NCBI RefSeq assembly: GCF_001280505.1 | Contig: NZ_LBIO01000049.1 | Coordinates: 300,631-364,630, forward strand | Length of the DNA stretch: 64,000 nucleotides | Source: Mangrovimonas sp. TPBH4 | GTDB taxonomy: Bacteria; Bacteroidota; Bacteroidia; Flavobacteriales; Flavobacteriaceae | Reading direction: 5' to 3' | Shown: piece by piece, positions 54,563-63,906 of the stretch | Numbering within the stretch: position 1 is the stretch's first letter | How the letters are laid out: each line of letters begins with the position of its first letter | Made by a program: the position numbers and the translations under genes | The notes under the pieces: model-generated | The model's input: only the letters and a program-made list of their open reading frames with translations | Told to the model about the DNA's origin: nothing | Databases searched by the model: none

Positions 54563-55369
54563 ATGTCTAATTTTCATCTAAATAAATGGTTTCTAGATTT
54601 TATTGGAAACAATGATGAAACTATGATTTTTTATTGTGCAATATTGTCCTGGAAAGGTTTTACTGCTCATTATGCCAGTTGTATTCATTACTCTACAAAA
54701 AATAACGTAAAGGTAAAATCACATTTTTTTAATGTACAAACACCTGAAATAAAAGACCATTTAATTACTTGGAAAGACGATAAGTTTAAAGTTTTTGGAA
54801 GTTGGAGCCCAATAGGCAAACCACTTCATACCAGAATATTTGAAGATGAAGATGGTTATCTTGACTGGAATTGTTTTCAGCCTGCATCTTCGGTGAAACT
54901 AAACATGAATAACATTATTTTAGAAGGGAAAGGTTATGTAGAACAATTGATTCTTACTACGCTTCCGTGGCATATTCCTATGAATGATCTACGCTGGGGA
55001 AGGTTCCAATCTTTTGAAGATACTTTAGTTTGGATTGAACTCAGAAAAGAAAACAGACAGCAATGGCTGTGGCTTAATGGTGAAAAAATAACCGATTGTT
55101 GTATTGAAGATGATAGCATTTCATCGACTGAAAAATCATTCACACTCAAATTAGATCGCAAAATAGAATTGGAATCTGAAAAAATAATATTCAACCTTGT
55201 TCAAAAGCTTTTGAAATACCTACCTGGATTTAAAGCGTTAATGCCCCATCAATTTTTAATGGCCAAAAGCTATAAATGGCTGAGCAATGGTGAACTAAAA
55301 AAAAAGGATGGCACTATAGCCAAAGGAAAGGCTATACATGAATGGGTAAATTTTAATACTCAAGATTAA
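54563..55369 (+). CDS. CrtC-like (carotenoid 1,2-hydratase/terpene-modifying) protein
   Basis: 268 residues without signal peptide. The central pattern (LDWNCFQPASSVKLNM, then GKGYVEQLILTTLPW, then LRWGRF...LVWIEL) matches what I know of CrtC-type proteins: a lipocalin-like double beta-barrel that hydrates or cyclises isoprenoid chains. The GxGYxE segment and the W-G-R motif are the conserved core. CrtC hydrates carotenoid C1-C2 double bonds, and relatives include terpene cyclases. The position directly after a prenyl synthase supports action on that product. The stop overlaps the next start by one base (TAATG). Confidence 0.65.
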   Translation: MSNFHLNKWFLDFIGNNDETMIFYCAILSWKGFTAHYASCIHYSTKNNVKVKSHFFNVQTPEIKDHLITWKDDKFKVFGSWSPIGKPLHTRIFEDEDGYLDWNCFQPASSVKLNMNNIILEGKGYVEQLILTTLPWHIPMNDLRWGRFQSFEDTLVWIELRKENRQQWLWLNGEKITDCCIEDDSISSTEKSFTLKLDRKIELESEKIIFNLVQKLLKYLPGFKALMPHQFLMAKSYKWLSNGELKKKDGTIAKGKAIHEWVNFNTQD

Positions 55370-55968
55370 TGATTTTAAAAGCAGAACATATTTCGAAATC
55401 TTTTGGTAGCAACAAAGTGTTGAAGGATATCTCTTTTCAACTGGATACCAGTACAATTACGGGTATTGTTGGTGAAAATGGCTCTGGAAAATCTATCTTA
55501 ATGGAAATAATTGTTGGCATCCGAAAACCAAACAATGGGAATGTAAATAGAAACGGTAGAATTGGATATTGTCCGCAAAGAGCATTACTCTTTCCTCATT
55601 TAACTGTTCAAGAACATTTCAGATACTTTTCTATTGCATACGGTATTAACAACGAACTAGCTTATGAGCTATCTGAAGAGCTGTTGAAGCACTTCAATTT
55701 CAAGAAATATGAACATGAAAAAATCAAGAATTTGAGCGGGGGCACTCAACAAAAGCTTAACCTATCGATAGCGCTTATTAAGAAGCCTGATTTATTGATA
55801 CTTGACGAGCCATACAATGGATTTGACTGGGATACCTATCAAAAATTTTGGAACTACTCCGCAAAACTAAGGAATCAGGGGTGTGCCATTTTAATTGTTT
55901 CTCATCTACTAAGTGATAAAGAGAAACTTGACCATATCTATAATCTAGAAAACGGGATTTTGGAATGA
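55369..55968 (+). CDS. ABC transporter ATP-binding protein
   Basis: 199 residues, a minimal ABC ATPase. Walker A is GIVGENGSGKS (about 33-43), the Q-loop region YCPQRALLF, signature LSGGTQQKLNLS, Walker B LLILDEPYNGFD and the H-switch IVSHLLSD. All catalytic positions are intact. It overlaps the downstream permease by 4 bp (ATGA), so together they form an ABC-2-type exporter. Since the rest of the operon looks like isoprenoid biosynthesis, the exporter may move the lipid product out of the cytoplasm; this is inference from context. Confidence 0.95.
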   Translation: MILKAEHISKSFGSNKVLKDISFQLDTSTITGIVGENGSGKSILMEIIVGIRKPNNGNVNRNGRIGYCPQRALLFPHLTVQEHFRYFSIAYGINNELAYELSEELLKHFNFKKYEHEKIKNLSGGTQQKLNLSIALIKKPDLLILDEPYNGFDWDTYQKFWNYSAKLRNQGCAILIVSHLLSDKEKLDHIYNLENGILE

Positions 55969-56726
55969 ACTCTCATAAAATCATAACAGGATTATTGATG
56001 ACGCTAAAGATGCTTTTTCGTCAAAAGATTGTTATGGTTTTAATTTTAGTCATTCCAGCGTTTTTTCTAAGTATTGTTGAGCTAACCACTTCCGATAGAT
56101 TACTTCCATTCCAATTGGCATCATTGAAAGATGATGTGTTTATTAATATTAGTGAAAAAGGAATTTCTATCATTTTTTTCGCGGTCGCATCAACTGGTTT
56201 TTTGGTCTCTTTTCTGGCGTTAAACCTTATTCAAAAAAATAATGCTGTAAACCGAAGACTCGTTATTTGTGGCTACAACCCCATTGAACTGCTGACTTCT
56301 TTTTTACTCACTTTACTATTTATAATTGTACTCATTGCTATTTATGTAGGCTTACTCACCAATTTTTTTTATTCCATTGACCATCTTATCAGATTTATTA
56401 TGGGGCTAATATTGATTGGATTTGTTTATGGTAGTTATGGTTTGGTAATAGGAAGTCTCATAAAAGCTGAATTAGAAGGGATTTTAATGGTGGTATTGCT
56501 TGTAAACATTGATGTTGGATGGTTGCAAAACCCCTTGTTCTACGCAGAAGCTCAAAATCAAATGATCATAAAATTCCTGCCCGCTTATTTTCCTTCACAA
56601 ACCGCCATCATTACCGCCGTAACTGATTATTCTGCAGCAGCAGCTACTTTTAATGGCATATTATATGGATTGGTATTTTTAGTTTTTTCCATGCTAATTT
56701 TTTTCTATAAAATGAGGACCAAATGA
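55965..56726 (+). CDS. ABC-2-type transporter permease
   Basis: 253 residues with six predicted transmembrane helices (about 17-36, 58-82, 100-125, 130-155, 160-182 and 225-247) and a periplasmic loop after helix 1, the usual ABC-2 permease layout. ABC-2 permeases often export lipids, polysaccharides or drugs. It starts inside the end of the ATPase gene and overlaps the next gene by 4 bp. No substrate-binding protein is encoded nearby, which supports export rather than import. Confidence 0.85.
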   Translation: MNSHKIITGLLMTLKMLFRQKIVMVLILVIPAFFLSIVELTTSDRLLPFQLASLKDDVFINISEKGISIIFFAVASTGFLVSFLALNLIQKNNAVNRRLVICGYNPIELLTSFLLTLLFIIVLIAIYVGLLTNFFYSIDHLIRFIMGLILIGFVYGSYGLVIGSLIKAELEGILMVVLLVNIDVGWLQNPLFYAEAQNQMIIKFLPAYFPSQTAIITAVTDYSAAAATFNGILYGLVFLVFSMLIFFYKMRTK

Positions 56727-58597
56727 ACAAGAGAACCACACAAATCAACAAAACTTTATATGCTACCCTATTTCTGATAATATTACCTGTGATGCTTATG
56801 GTCTGGGCGAAATATACTGAAGACGCAATAAAAGCCCCCGTAATCAACTCGACAGCTACAGGCTACGCAATGATTATATTGGGTGCCCTTTTGATGTTAT
56901 GGGCCATGTATCATTTAAAAAAACACGGAAAGGGACTACCCATGAATGCCTTCCCTCCGTCAAAATTTGTAACAAGTGGCCCATATAAACTATTTAGACA
57001 TCCCATTTATTGGGGTTTTGGAATTTTAATGATAGGATATTTTATATTGATCAAATCTGCAAGTGGTTTGTGGTTAGTAGCTCCAACAACCATATTATCC
57101 ATGATTGCTCTTGTAATGGGGTATGAAACCATAGACCTCAAAGATAGATTCCCAAAAGAACGCATTAAAACGGTTTTAGACGTTCCCGGAAAAACAGACC
57201 TCCCAGCAGGTATTAGAGAAAGCCTTGTTTCTCTGTTTTGGGTAATTGGACTTTTATTTTTAAGCAATTACATTATTAACTTATTTAATGACAATCAACA
57301 CTCCATTTCAAGCAAGCTTTTAATGTCTCCAATGAATAACAAGAATGGATATTTACCAATAGTATATTTACTTTTTGTCATCCTAACACCTTTTTTCATT
57401 AAGAGAAATTCACTTTTACGTTATTGGGTGATTACGTGCACATTTGCTTTATTCATTTCCACTTACTCAAGCTTACTTTGCCTTGGCATCGGAGAGCCAA
57501 ATGTCTCATTACGACAAGGTATTGTTTGCTTTGTTCCTGCCTTTATAATATTACTTTCGATTAAATCCTTTTTTAAGCAATCAAAGCTAATGGGTGTAAT
57601 AAGTGGTGTAATAGGTTCTGCCATAATTGTTTCACAAATAACCTTTGCCCGTTCTGGAGTACTTTATACAGCAAGTTCCGTTGGCATTTTCTTTATCGCC
57701 GGTAATTACAATTTAATATGGAACTTCTTAAGAAAAAGCGCCGAAAAAATTGCTAATTCATGGCAAGAGTGGGTGTTTGGCAAGGTAAGAGTTATTAATC
57801 ATGGTTTTTATGTTGGCTTTGGTTCTTTTGTTGGCATTTTGCTTGCAGGTGTATTAATTGGCGATTCATATACATGGGGCATCCTTATATTTTCGTTTGT
57901 TGTTATAGTTTTTTCAGCATTATGGGCACAAATTATTGAAGGATCTGAAAAATTAAAAAGGCCTTATGGATATTATGGAGCTTTAGTAGGAATTATTTTT
58001 GCGAGCCTTATTGTTTGGCTTCTAGGATATAATGTTTGGATTATAATAGGAGCTATATCAGTAGCCATGCCATGGGTACAGGCAATTGGCCGTTTGCGAT
58101 GCTTAGTAAATGGCTGTTGTCATGGAAGTAAAGTGCCCGATGCTAATATTGGCATTAAATATTTCCATCATCGTTCAAGAGTTTGTGGAATTTCACATTT
58201 AAAAGGTGAATTGCTACACCCAACTCCTCTTTATGCTATGATTTGGCTCTTTTTAGTTGGATTCCTTTTAATATCACTTTGGTTTAATGATTTTTCATCA
58301 CCCTTCATTTTTGGACTTTATCTAATTTTAACTGGAATTGGTCGCTTTGTAGAAGAAGCCTATAGAGGAGAAGTCCAAACACCTATTATAAAAGGCCTTA
58401 GACTGTATCAATGGACGGCAATTTTATCAGTACTTGTAGGTATCTTTATGACTTTTATTCACATTGAAATAGTAAGTATTCCCTCCCATTTTGGATGGCA
58501 GACAATTTTATCCGCAACTATAGGTGGTCTTTTCACTACTTTCGCGATGGGTATTGATTTTCCATATTCAAATACTCGCTTTTCAAGACTAGTTTGA
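56723..58597 (+). CDS. Fusion of ICMT-like methyltransferase domain and Lgt-like domain
   Basis: 624 residues, integral membrane. Residues 45-165 contain the isoprenylcysteine/phospholipid methyltransferase signature: FVTSGPYKLFRHPIYWGFGI then a C-terminal MGYETIDLKDRF. Residues 175-345 carry several further helices. Residues about 370-620 are Lgt-like (prolipoprotein diacylglyceryl transferase): GRLRCLVNGCCHG (near 455-467), HPTPLYAM (near 499) and TGIGRFVEEAYRGE. Lgt transfers diacylglycerol to lipoprotein cysteines, and here a related transferase is fused to a membrane methyltransferase. In this operon it may attach or methylate an isoprenoid head group. I know of no characterised example of this fusion. 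Confidence 0.75.
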   Translation: MNKRTTQINKTLYATLFLIILPVMLMVWAKYTEDAIKAPVINSTATGYAMIILGALLMLWAMYHLKKHGKGLPMNAFPPSKFVTSGPYKLFRHPIYWGFGILMIGYFILIKSASGLWLVAPTTILSMIALVMGYETIDLKDRFPKERIKTVLDVPGKTDLPAGIRESLVSLFWVIGLLFLSNYIINLFNDNQHSISSKLLMSPMNNKNGYLPIVYLLFVILTPFFIKRNSLLRYWVITCTFALFISTYSSLLCLGIGEPNVSLRQGIVCFVPAFIILLSIKSFFKQSKLMGVISGVIGSAIIVSQITFARSGVLYTASSVGIFFIAGNYNLIWNFLRKSAEKIANSWQEWVFGKVRVINHGFYVGFGSFVGILLAGVLIGDSYTWGILIFSFVVIVFSALWAQIIEGSEKLKRPYGYYGALVGIIFASLIVWLLGYNVWIIIGAISVAMPWVQAIGRLRCLVNGCCHGSKVPDANIGIKYFHHRSRVCGISHLKGELLHPTPLYAMIWLFLVGFLLISLWFNDFSSPFIFGLYLILTGIGRFVEEAYRGEVQTPIIKGLRLYQWTAILSVLVGIFMTFIHIEIVSIPSHFGWQTILSATIGGLFTTFAMGIDFPYSNTRFSRLV

Positions 58598-58808
58598 TGT
58601 AATAATTCCTCACTATTTTTAGTTGGTTTACCACATTCATTACCGTTATTGCTATCAGCAACCATGTTCTAGCCCCAAAAAGAAACTATTATTTCGTCTA
58701 TGTATAGCACATTATTAATTTCAAAACCTCTTATCAATCATTCACCAGAAATTAAACCATCTAAAATCAACATGTAAGTCCCTGATCCATAATAAAATGA
58801 ATTACAAT

Positions 58809-58931
58809 TTCATTTTTGTATCACAAAACATTGAACCATTGCAACAGTTCTATTTCGAACAAAAACAGTCAATAACCGCCATTTCACACGGCTTTTGAGA
58901 GCAAATCAACAGTTCAAAAAACAAAAATTCT
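58809..58931. repeat. Structured intergenic repeat R4
   Basis: It aligns along about 123 bp with R5 at 63573, same orientation. Shared parts are TTTGTATCACAAAA, GAACCATTGCAA, AGTCAAT and CAAATCAACAGTTCAAAAAA. It is followed by further words TTGTGATA, TATCAC and TTATCACAG (to about 58972). R4 and R5 bracket the phosphorelay genes. Confidence 0.7.
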
Positions 58932-59012
58932 TTTTGTGATATTTTTTTTTATCACGGGAATTATCACAGAGATATTGAAATATTAAAGAAACGGAATCGA
59001 TAATCCCCATCC

Positions 59013-59750
59013 TCATGCAAACCAAATTTTTGCGTCCGTTTTCTTTCTTTTGGAAATGGGAACCTCTACTCCATTCTTCATAACAAAACTATTTTCATTC
59101 ATAAAGCCGATATTAGATTTGTTAACCAAAAATGATCTATGGGATCTAAAAAAACCTTTGTCATCTAGTACATTTTCAAAATACGCCAAGGTTTTGGAAG
59201 ACAACTCTCTTGACCCATCATTTAAATATATGCAGCTATAATTACGCTCGCTCTCTATATAGGCAATCTGCTTTAAAAAGAATTTCAAATACCCCTTTTG
59301 CGTTTGTAAAATTAAACGCTGATTCTCGATTGAATTGGAATTAATATTTTGTAAAGCCCCCTTTACCTCCTCTTGACTTGATTTTTTTGAAGAAGCTTTG
59401 AATCTATTTAGAGCTTCATCCAATTCGTTTTCATCAATAGGTTTGACCAAATAATCCAAGGCATTAAACCGAAATGCCTTAATAGCATATTGACTATGCG
59501 CAGTGGTAAAAATGATTTTAAAAGGAATGGATTGTAATTGACTAAGCATTTCAAATCCAGTCATATCGGGCAATTCAATATCAAGAAAAACAATATCTGG
59601 TTCCTGTTTAGTAATAAATTTCAAGGCATTACAACCATTATTAGCCACTCCTGCAATAACAACATTCCTATGCCTCTGCTCAAGCAAATCGGTTAGCACT
59701 GTGGCCATGAAGCTATTATCTTCAACTATTAATGCCTTTATAGAATCCAT
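59013..59750 (-). CDS. LytTR-family response regulator
   Basis: 245 residues. The receiver domain (1-125) is intact: acidic IVEDN, phospho-acceptor D57 in VFLDIELPDM, TTAHSQYAIKAF and LVKPI. The LytTR DNA-binding domain (about 145-243) has GYLKFFLKQIAYIESERNYS and SFLVNKSNI. It is transcribed divergently from the hybrid kinase gene (118 bp between starts). It is not preceded by its own LytS-type kinase, so it is probably an output of the phosphorelay encoded on the other strand. Confidence 0.92.
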   Translation of the reverse strand: MDSIKALIVEDNSFMATVLTDLLEQRHRNVVIAGVANNGCNALKFITKQEPDIVFLDIELPDMTGFEMLSQLQSIPFKIIFTTAHSQYAIKAFRFNALDYLVKPIDENELDEALNRFKASSKKSSQEEVKGALQNINSNSIENQRLILQTQKGYLKFFLKQIAYIESERNYSCIYLNDGSRELSSKTLAYFENVLDDKGFFRSHRSFLVNKSNIGFMNENSFVMKNGVEVPISKRKKTDAKIWFA

Positions 59751-59868
59751 AATTCAGCATTAATATACAATATTATTTTAACCGTTGGATAATTAAAAAG
59801 ACCGTTAGATAATTCTCTTTTAGATCTAGACACCAGCCTGTGCTACCTTAGGTAAATAAAAAAAGTCT

Positions 59869-62766
59869 ATGCTTTACTCCATTACAAGAACCATTATGAT
59901 CCTTATTGTGATGATGCCTGCATTGGCAACATCTCAAAACATAAATAGCGATTCTCTCTATAACATCTGGAACGACAGAACTATGGATGACCTAGAACGC
60001 GTGAAAGCTTATTACACCTTAATAAATACAATGGAGGATTCTGATGAACATTCTGAATATGTCAACAAAGCCGTACTAGAAATAGAGGAAGCTCTTCAAA
60101 TCACCAAACAAAACAACGCAACAGAATATCTTGGATTATTTTATTTAGTGGCCGCTATTACTCATGCAAATAATGAGGATAGTGAAGATAAGACCTGTGA
60201 ATATTTGGATTTGAGTGTTACCCAATTGTTGACGCAACAAAATAACGACTTCTATACCATAATGGCCTTAACAGTCCTTAAAGAATTAAACTGCCCTAAA
60301 TTCTCAATCGAACGCATTACTAATATCTTTAAAGTTTTAGAGGGTAGACTTCAAAAAGAAAATGTATCCTCTTTTTATTCTGCCAAGGCCTATTTTCATT
60401 TAACCCAGTTAAATGACAATGAAAAGGCCTGTGGGTACTTTCTAAAATCTATAGAGACATTTAGATTTAACGACACCTATAATAGAGGTTACAATTTATT
60501 TGACTCGCTAAATCATTTAATTGAATTAGACTGCCCGAATACTTCAATTCAAAAAATCGAAGAGCTATTAGAGACAATAATCCCTGAAATTGAACAAAAT
60601 TTAAAAACGACTAAAGATTTCCTGAAGCTCTATTCAAGCCTATGTTCATTTTACACAACTTCGTATCAGTACCCCCAAGCATTAAGATATGCTAACCAAG
60701 TATTTAAATATGTTGAATTGAAAAATGAATACAAAAAATTAGAGGAATATGCCATAATAAAAACACTTCAAAACAAGGGGAAAATCCATACCGAAATAGG
60801 AAACTACATGGAAGCAGAAAGGGGTTTATTTGAAGCCCTAAAAAGAGCAAAAAGAATTGATGATTCAAATTATATAGGTGGCACCCATATTGAGTTAACC
60901 AATCTATACATCCAAAACAAAGAACCCTATAAAGCAAAAGAACATCTTGATTCAGCACTCCAAATCATGAAAAACAAAAAAGAGTGTGAACCCTGTTATA
61001 TGATAGCTAGAAGAACCAGGGCAAAACTCAACAATCTTTCAGGAAACTATAAAGAATCACTAGAGGAGCTATTGGAGATAAACCCCTTTTATCAAGACAA
61101 AAAAAATTTTAATAAAAATCCATTTTTTACAGTTCTTAGTCAGACCTATTTAGGTCTGAAACAATATGACAAAGCTATAGCTACTGCAAAACTTGGTCTT
61201 GCTATGGATATGAAAAGCCTAAGCAACAGTTCAGAGCTCCATAATATTTTATACCAAGCATCCGAACAACAGAGGGATTATAAAAATTCCCTGAAAAACT
61301 ACCAAGAGTATGTTCAACTTCAAGATTCCTTAGCCATCTTGAGAAACAGTGAAGAAGTAACACGTTTAGAACTGGAAAATCAGTTTGCCCAGGAAAGGTT
61401 AACGGACAGTTTAAAAATCGCTCAACAAAACCTGAAAAACGAACTAAACCACCAAACAGAGCTCAACAAACAGAAATCCGCAAAAAAACTTCTAATAGCC
61501 CTAGGACTAGGTCTCCTACTATTTGTAGTTGCACTTTATTCCCGCTTACGTTTTATAAAAAAAACAGAAGCCCAACTAAAACATAAAAACGAAATTATAG
61601 AGTCCGAAAAACAAAAAGCTCAGGCAAGCGAACGTGCAAAACACCAATTTTTGGCCAATATGAGCCACGAAATACGCACCCCTATGAATGCGGTAAAAGG
61701 AATGACCGATATATTATTGCGCCGCAAACCTCGGAAAGACCAAACAAATTATTTAAATGCCATTAAGCAGTCCTCAGACTCCTTATTGGCTATTATTAAC
61801 GATGTTTTGGATATTTCAAAAATTGAAGCAGGAAAGGTTGAATTGGAACACCTTCCCTTTTCAATAAGCCAGGTAATTGACAATGCACATACTATCATGC
61901 AGTTTAAGGCCGAAGAAAAAGGGTTGCAACTAAAAAGAAATGTTCCTCAAGAACCAATTACAGTAAAAGGGGATTCCTCAAGATTAAATCAAATCCTTAT
62001 AAATTTAATAGGCAATGCCATAAAATTTACCGAAAAGGGAATTGTTACTACTACAGTTACGTTTCGACAATTTGACAATAAATTGAACGCACACTTTACC
62101 GTATCAGATACTGGCATTGGCATTGACAAAGGACAAATTGACAAAATCTTCAAAACATTTCAACAGGCCTTCAATGATACCAGCAGAAAATTTGGAGGCA
62201 CTGGATTAGGGTTGAGCATTTCCAAAAAATTAATAGAGATACAAGGTGGTAAAATATGGGTAGAAAGCAGAATAGGCCAGGGAAGTGAATTTCATTTTAC
62301 CATTCCATATTCAATTTCCAAAATAGCTTCAAACGAAAAATTAGAAAGTCCATCCAGTGAAAAACTTTTAGAACTATTAAAAGGGTCCAAAATACTTCTT
62401 GTTGAGGACAACCAATTTAATGCTGTTGTAGCTCAGGAAGAGTTGGAAGATACCATTGAAGACATTCGAGTGGATACAGCAGAAAATGGCGTAATAGCCC
62501 TAGAGAAATTAAAATCAGAAAGTTTCGACATCATTCTTATGGATGTTCAAATGCCTATCATGAACGGTTACGAAACTACTAAACATATAAGAAGACTTGA
62601 CAACGGTAAATCAAATACTCCCATTTTAGCTATGACCGCCAATGTTCTTAAAGAAGAAATAGACAAATGTTATGAAGTTGGCATGGATGATTTTATAGGA
62701 AAACCATTCAATACAGAATTATTAATTCAAAAAATTTCTAAACTCATTAAAAACAAACAATCATGA
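59869..62766 (+). CDS. Hybrid sensor histidine kinase with TPR sensor and receiver domain
   Basis: 965 residues: signal peptide (1-23), six or more tetratricopeptide repeats (about 80-500) expected in the periplasm, a coiled segment, one transmembrane helix (about 540-560: LLIALGLGLLLFVVALYS), a HisKA domain with phospho-acceptor H600 in FLANMSHEIRTPMNAV, an HATPase (about 705-820, FGGTGLGLSISKKLIEI) and a C-terminal receiver with D892 in IILMDVQMPIMNGYE. The receiver at the C-terminus implies a His-Asp-His-Asp relay. The following two genes supply a separate receiver and an HPt domain, and the stop overlaps the next start (ATGA). Confidence 0.94.
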   Translation: MLYSITRTIMILIVMMPALATSQNINSDSLYNIWNDRTMDDLERVKAYYTLINTMEDSDEHSEYVNKAVLEIEEALQITKQNNATEYLGLFYLVAAITHANNEDSEDKTCEYLDLSVTQLLTQQNNDFYTIMALTVLKELNCPKFSIERITNIFKVLEGRLQKENVSSFYSAKAYFHLTQLNDNEKACGYFLKSIETFRFNDTYNRGYNLFDSLNHLIELDCPNTSIQKIEELLETIIPEIEQNLKTTKDFLKLYSSLCSFYTTSYQYPQALRYANQVFKYVELKNEYKKLEEYAIIKTLQNKGKIHTEIGNYMEAERGLFEALKRAKRIDDSNYIGGTHIELTNLYIQNKEPYKAKEHLDSALQIMKNKKECEPCYMIARRTRAKLNNLSGNYKESLEELLEINPFYQDKKNFNKNPFFTVLSQTYLGLKQYDKAIATAKLGLAMDMKSLSNSSELHNILYQASEQQRDYKNSLKNYQEYVQLQDSLAILRNSEEVTRLELENQFAQERLTDSLKIAQQNLKNELNHQTELNKQKSAKKLLIALGLGLLLFVVALYSRLRFIKKTEAQLKHKNEIIESEKQKAQASERAKHQFLANMSHEIRTPMNAVKGMTDILLRRKPRKDQTNYLNAIKQSSDSLLAIINDVLDISKIEAGKVELEHLPFSISQVIDNAHTIMQFKAEEKGLQLKRNVPQEPITVKGDSSRLNQILINLIGNAIKFTEKGIVTTTVTFRQFDNKLNAHFTVSDTGIGIDKGQIDKIFKTFQQAFNDTSRKFGGTGLGLSISKKLIEIQGGKIWVESRIGQGSEFHFTIPYSISKIASNEKLESPSSEKLLELLKGSKILLVEDNQFNAVVAQEELEDTIEDIRVDTAENGVIALEKLKSESFDIILMDVQMPIMNGYETTKHIRRLDNGKSNTPILAMTANVLKEEIDKCYEVGMDDFIGKPFNTELLIQKISKLIKNKQS

Positions 62767-63149
62767 AGAATCAAAATCCAACAGTTTTCATTGTGGATGA
62801 CAACCCCTTTATTACAGAATCGTTATCCGATTATTTAGCAGCTCAATATGGCGGCTTTAATATCAAATCTTTCACAACGGGAGAAGCTTGCCTAAAAAAC
62901 ATACATAAAAATCCCGATGCCATTGTTTTGGATTACTATTTGAATTCAAAAGAAAAAAATGCAGCCAACGGTATTAATATTTTACGGGAAATCAAAAAAC
63001 AGGACAAAAATTTACCCGTAATTATGCTTTCAAGCCAAAAAAGCTATGGAACGGCATCGCAAACCATTATGTATGGGGCAACTCACTATGTTATGAAGGG
63101 GCAAGCAGCATACAATGAAATTTATGAACTCCTTAAAGCCAATGTATAA
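62763..63149 (+). CDS. Single-domain response regulator
   Basis: 128 residues, a receiver domain only, with FIVDDNPF (acidic pocket), phospho-acceptor D57 in IVLDYYLN, LSSQKS and the conserved Lys in HYVMKGQAA. No output domain is present, so it is an intermediate in the relay or acts by protein-protein contact. It overlaps the hybrid kinase by 4 bp and is directly abutted by the HPt gene, which indicates strict co-expression. Confidence 0.92.
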   Translation: MKNQNPTVFIVDDNPFITESLSDYLAAQYGGFNIKSFTTGEACLKNIHKNPDAIVLDYYLNSKEKNAANGINILREIKKQDKNLPVIMLSSQKSYGTASQTIMYGATHYVMKGQAAYNEIYELLKANV

Positions 63150-63485
63150 ATGATTGATTTAACATTTTTAAAAAAATTCACAAAAGGAGATGTCAACAAA
63201 ATGAAGGGCTATATCCAATTATACATAGATATGGCCCCTGATACCTTTCGGCTAATGAAGGAAAGTTTAGTCTCAGGCAATTGGAATCAACTTCGCATAA
63301 ATGCCCATTCCTTAAAACCTCAAGCTGAATTTATGGGGCTAAATGACCTAAAAGATCTTTTAATTTTAATAGAAAATAAAATCAAAACAAATAATCTTGA
63401 AGACATTGAAATAGTTTTTAAAAATGCCTACAATATCCATTTAGAATCCGCAAATGAATTACAGAAGATTTTAATGAAACTATAG
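63150..63485 (+). CDS. HPt (histidine phosphotransfer) protein
   Basis: 111 residues, helical bundle, with the HPt signature around H53 (NAHSLKPQAEFMG). The preceding LYIDMAPDTFRLMKES also matches the HPt fold. It would shuttle phosphate between the hybrid kinase receiver and the single-domain or LytTR regulators. The gene starts one base after the preceding stop, which completes a full relay set in one locus. Confidence 0.9.
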   Translation: MIDLTFLKKFTKGDVNKMKGYIQLYIDMAPDTFRLMKESLVSGNWNQLRINAHSLKPQAEFMGLNDLKDLLILIENKIKTNNLEDIEIVFKNAYNIHLESANELQKILMKL

Positions 63486-63572
63486 GCTCAGCTTTTACAC
63501 AAAAAAAGGACAGACATAACATGGATTAAGAATTTAAGTCACACAGAACCTTGTTACATACACTATAATTCA

Positions 63573-63694
63573 TTCATTTTGTATCACAAAAAATCGAACC
63601 ATTGCAATTGTTCAATTTTGAACATTGATAGTCAATTTTAGCCATTTTAAAGGGGTTTTCAAAACAAATCAACAGTTCAAAAAACAAAATATCT
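63573..63694. repeat. Structured intergenic repeat R5
   Basis: Direct copy of R4 over its full length, at about 70-75% identity by eye, and with the same exact core CAAATCAACAGTTCAAAAAA. It lies 88 bp after the HPt stop. It lacks the trailing TATCAC words seen after R4. Confidence 0.7.
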
Positions 63695-63862
63695 GATTTA
63701 TCAAATGACTATAAACTTTACGAAGGAGAAAGTCTTATTTACGAAGGAACTTTTGAACAATTTTATCCTGTTCGATTTGAAATGTGGTTTAAGTTAAAAG
63801 AAACAGGAATTGAAAAGAAATTAGCCGAAAAAAAGTATTTAATTGATGGTTGGGACAGATAA
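63695..63862 (+). pseudogene. 3' remnant of an unidentified gene
   Basis: An open frame with no start codon reads SNDYKLYEGESLIYEGTFEQ, FYPVRFEMWFKLKETGI and ends IDGWDR at 63862. It emerges directly from repeat R5, so the 5' part was replaced. Coding-like composition; family not recognised. After the stop comes CTGGCTACAACAAAG, similar to the cassette-boundary sequences near 50-51 kb. Confidence 0.45.
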
Positions 63863-63906
63863 AAAAACTGGCTACAACAAAGAACTGAGTTAAAAAACAA
63901 GTTCTT

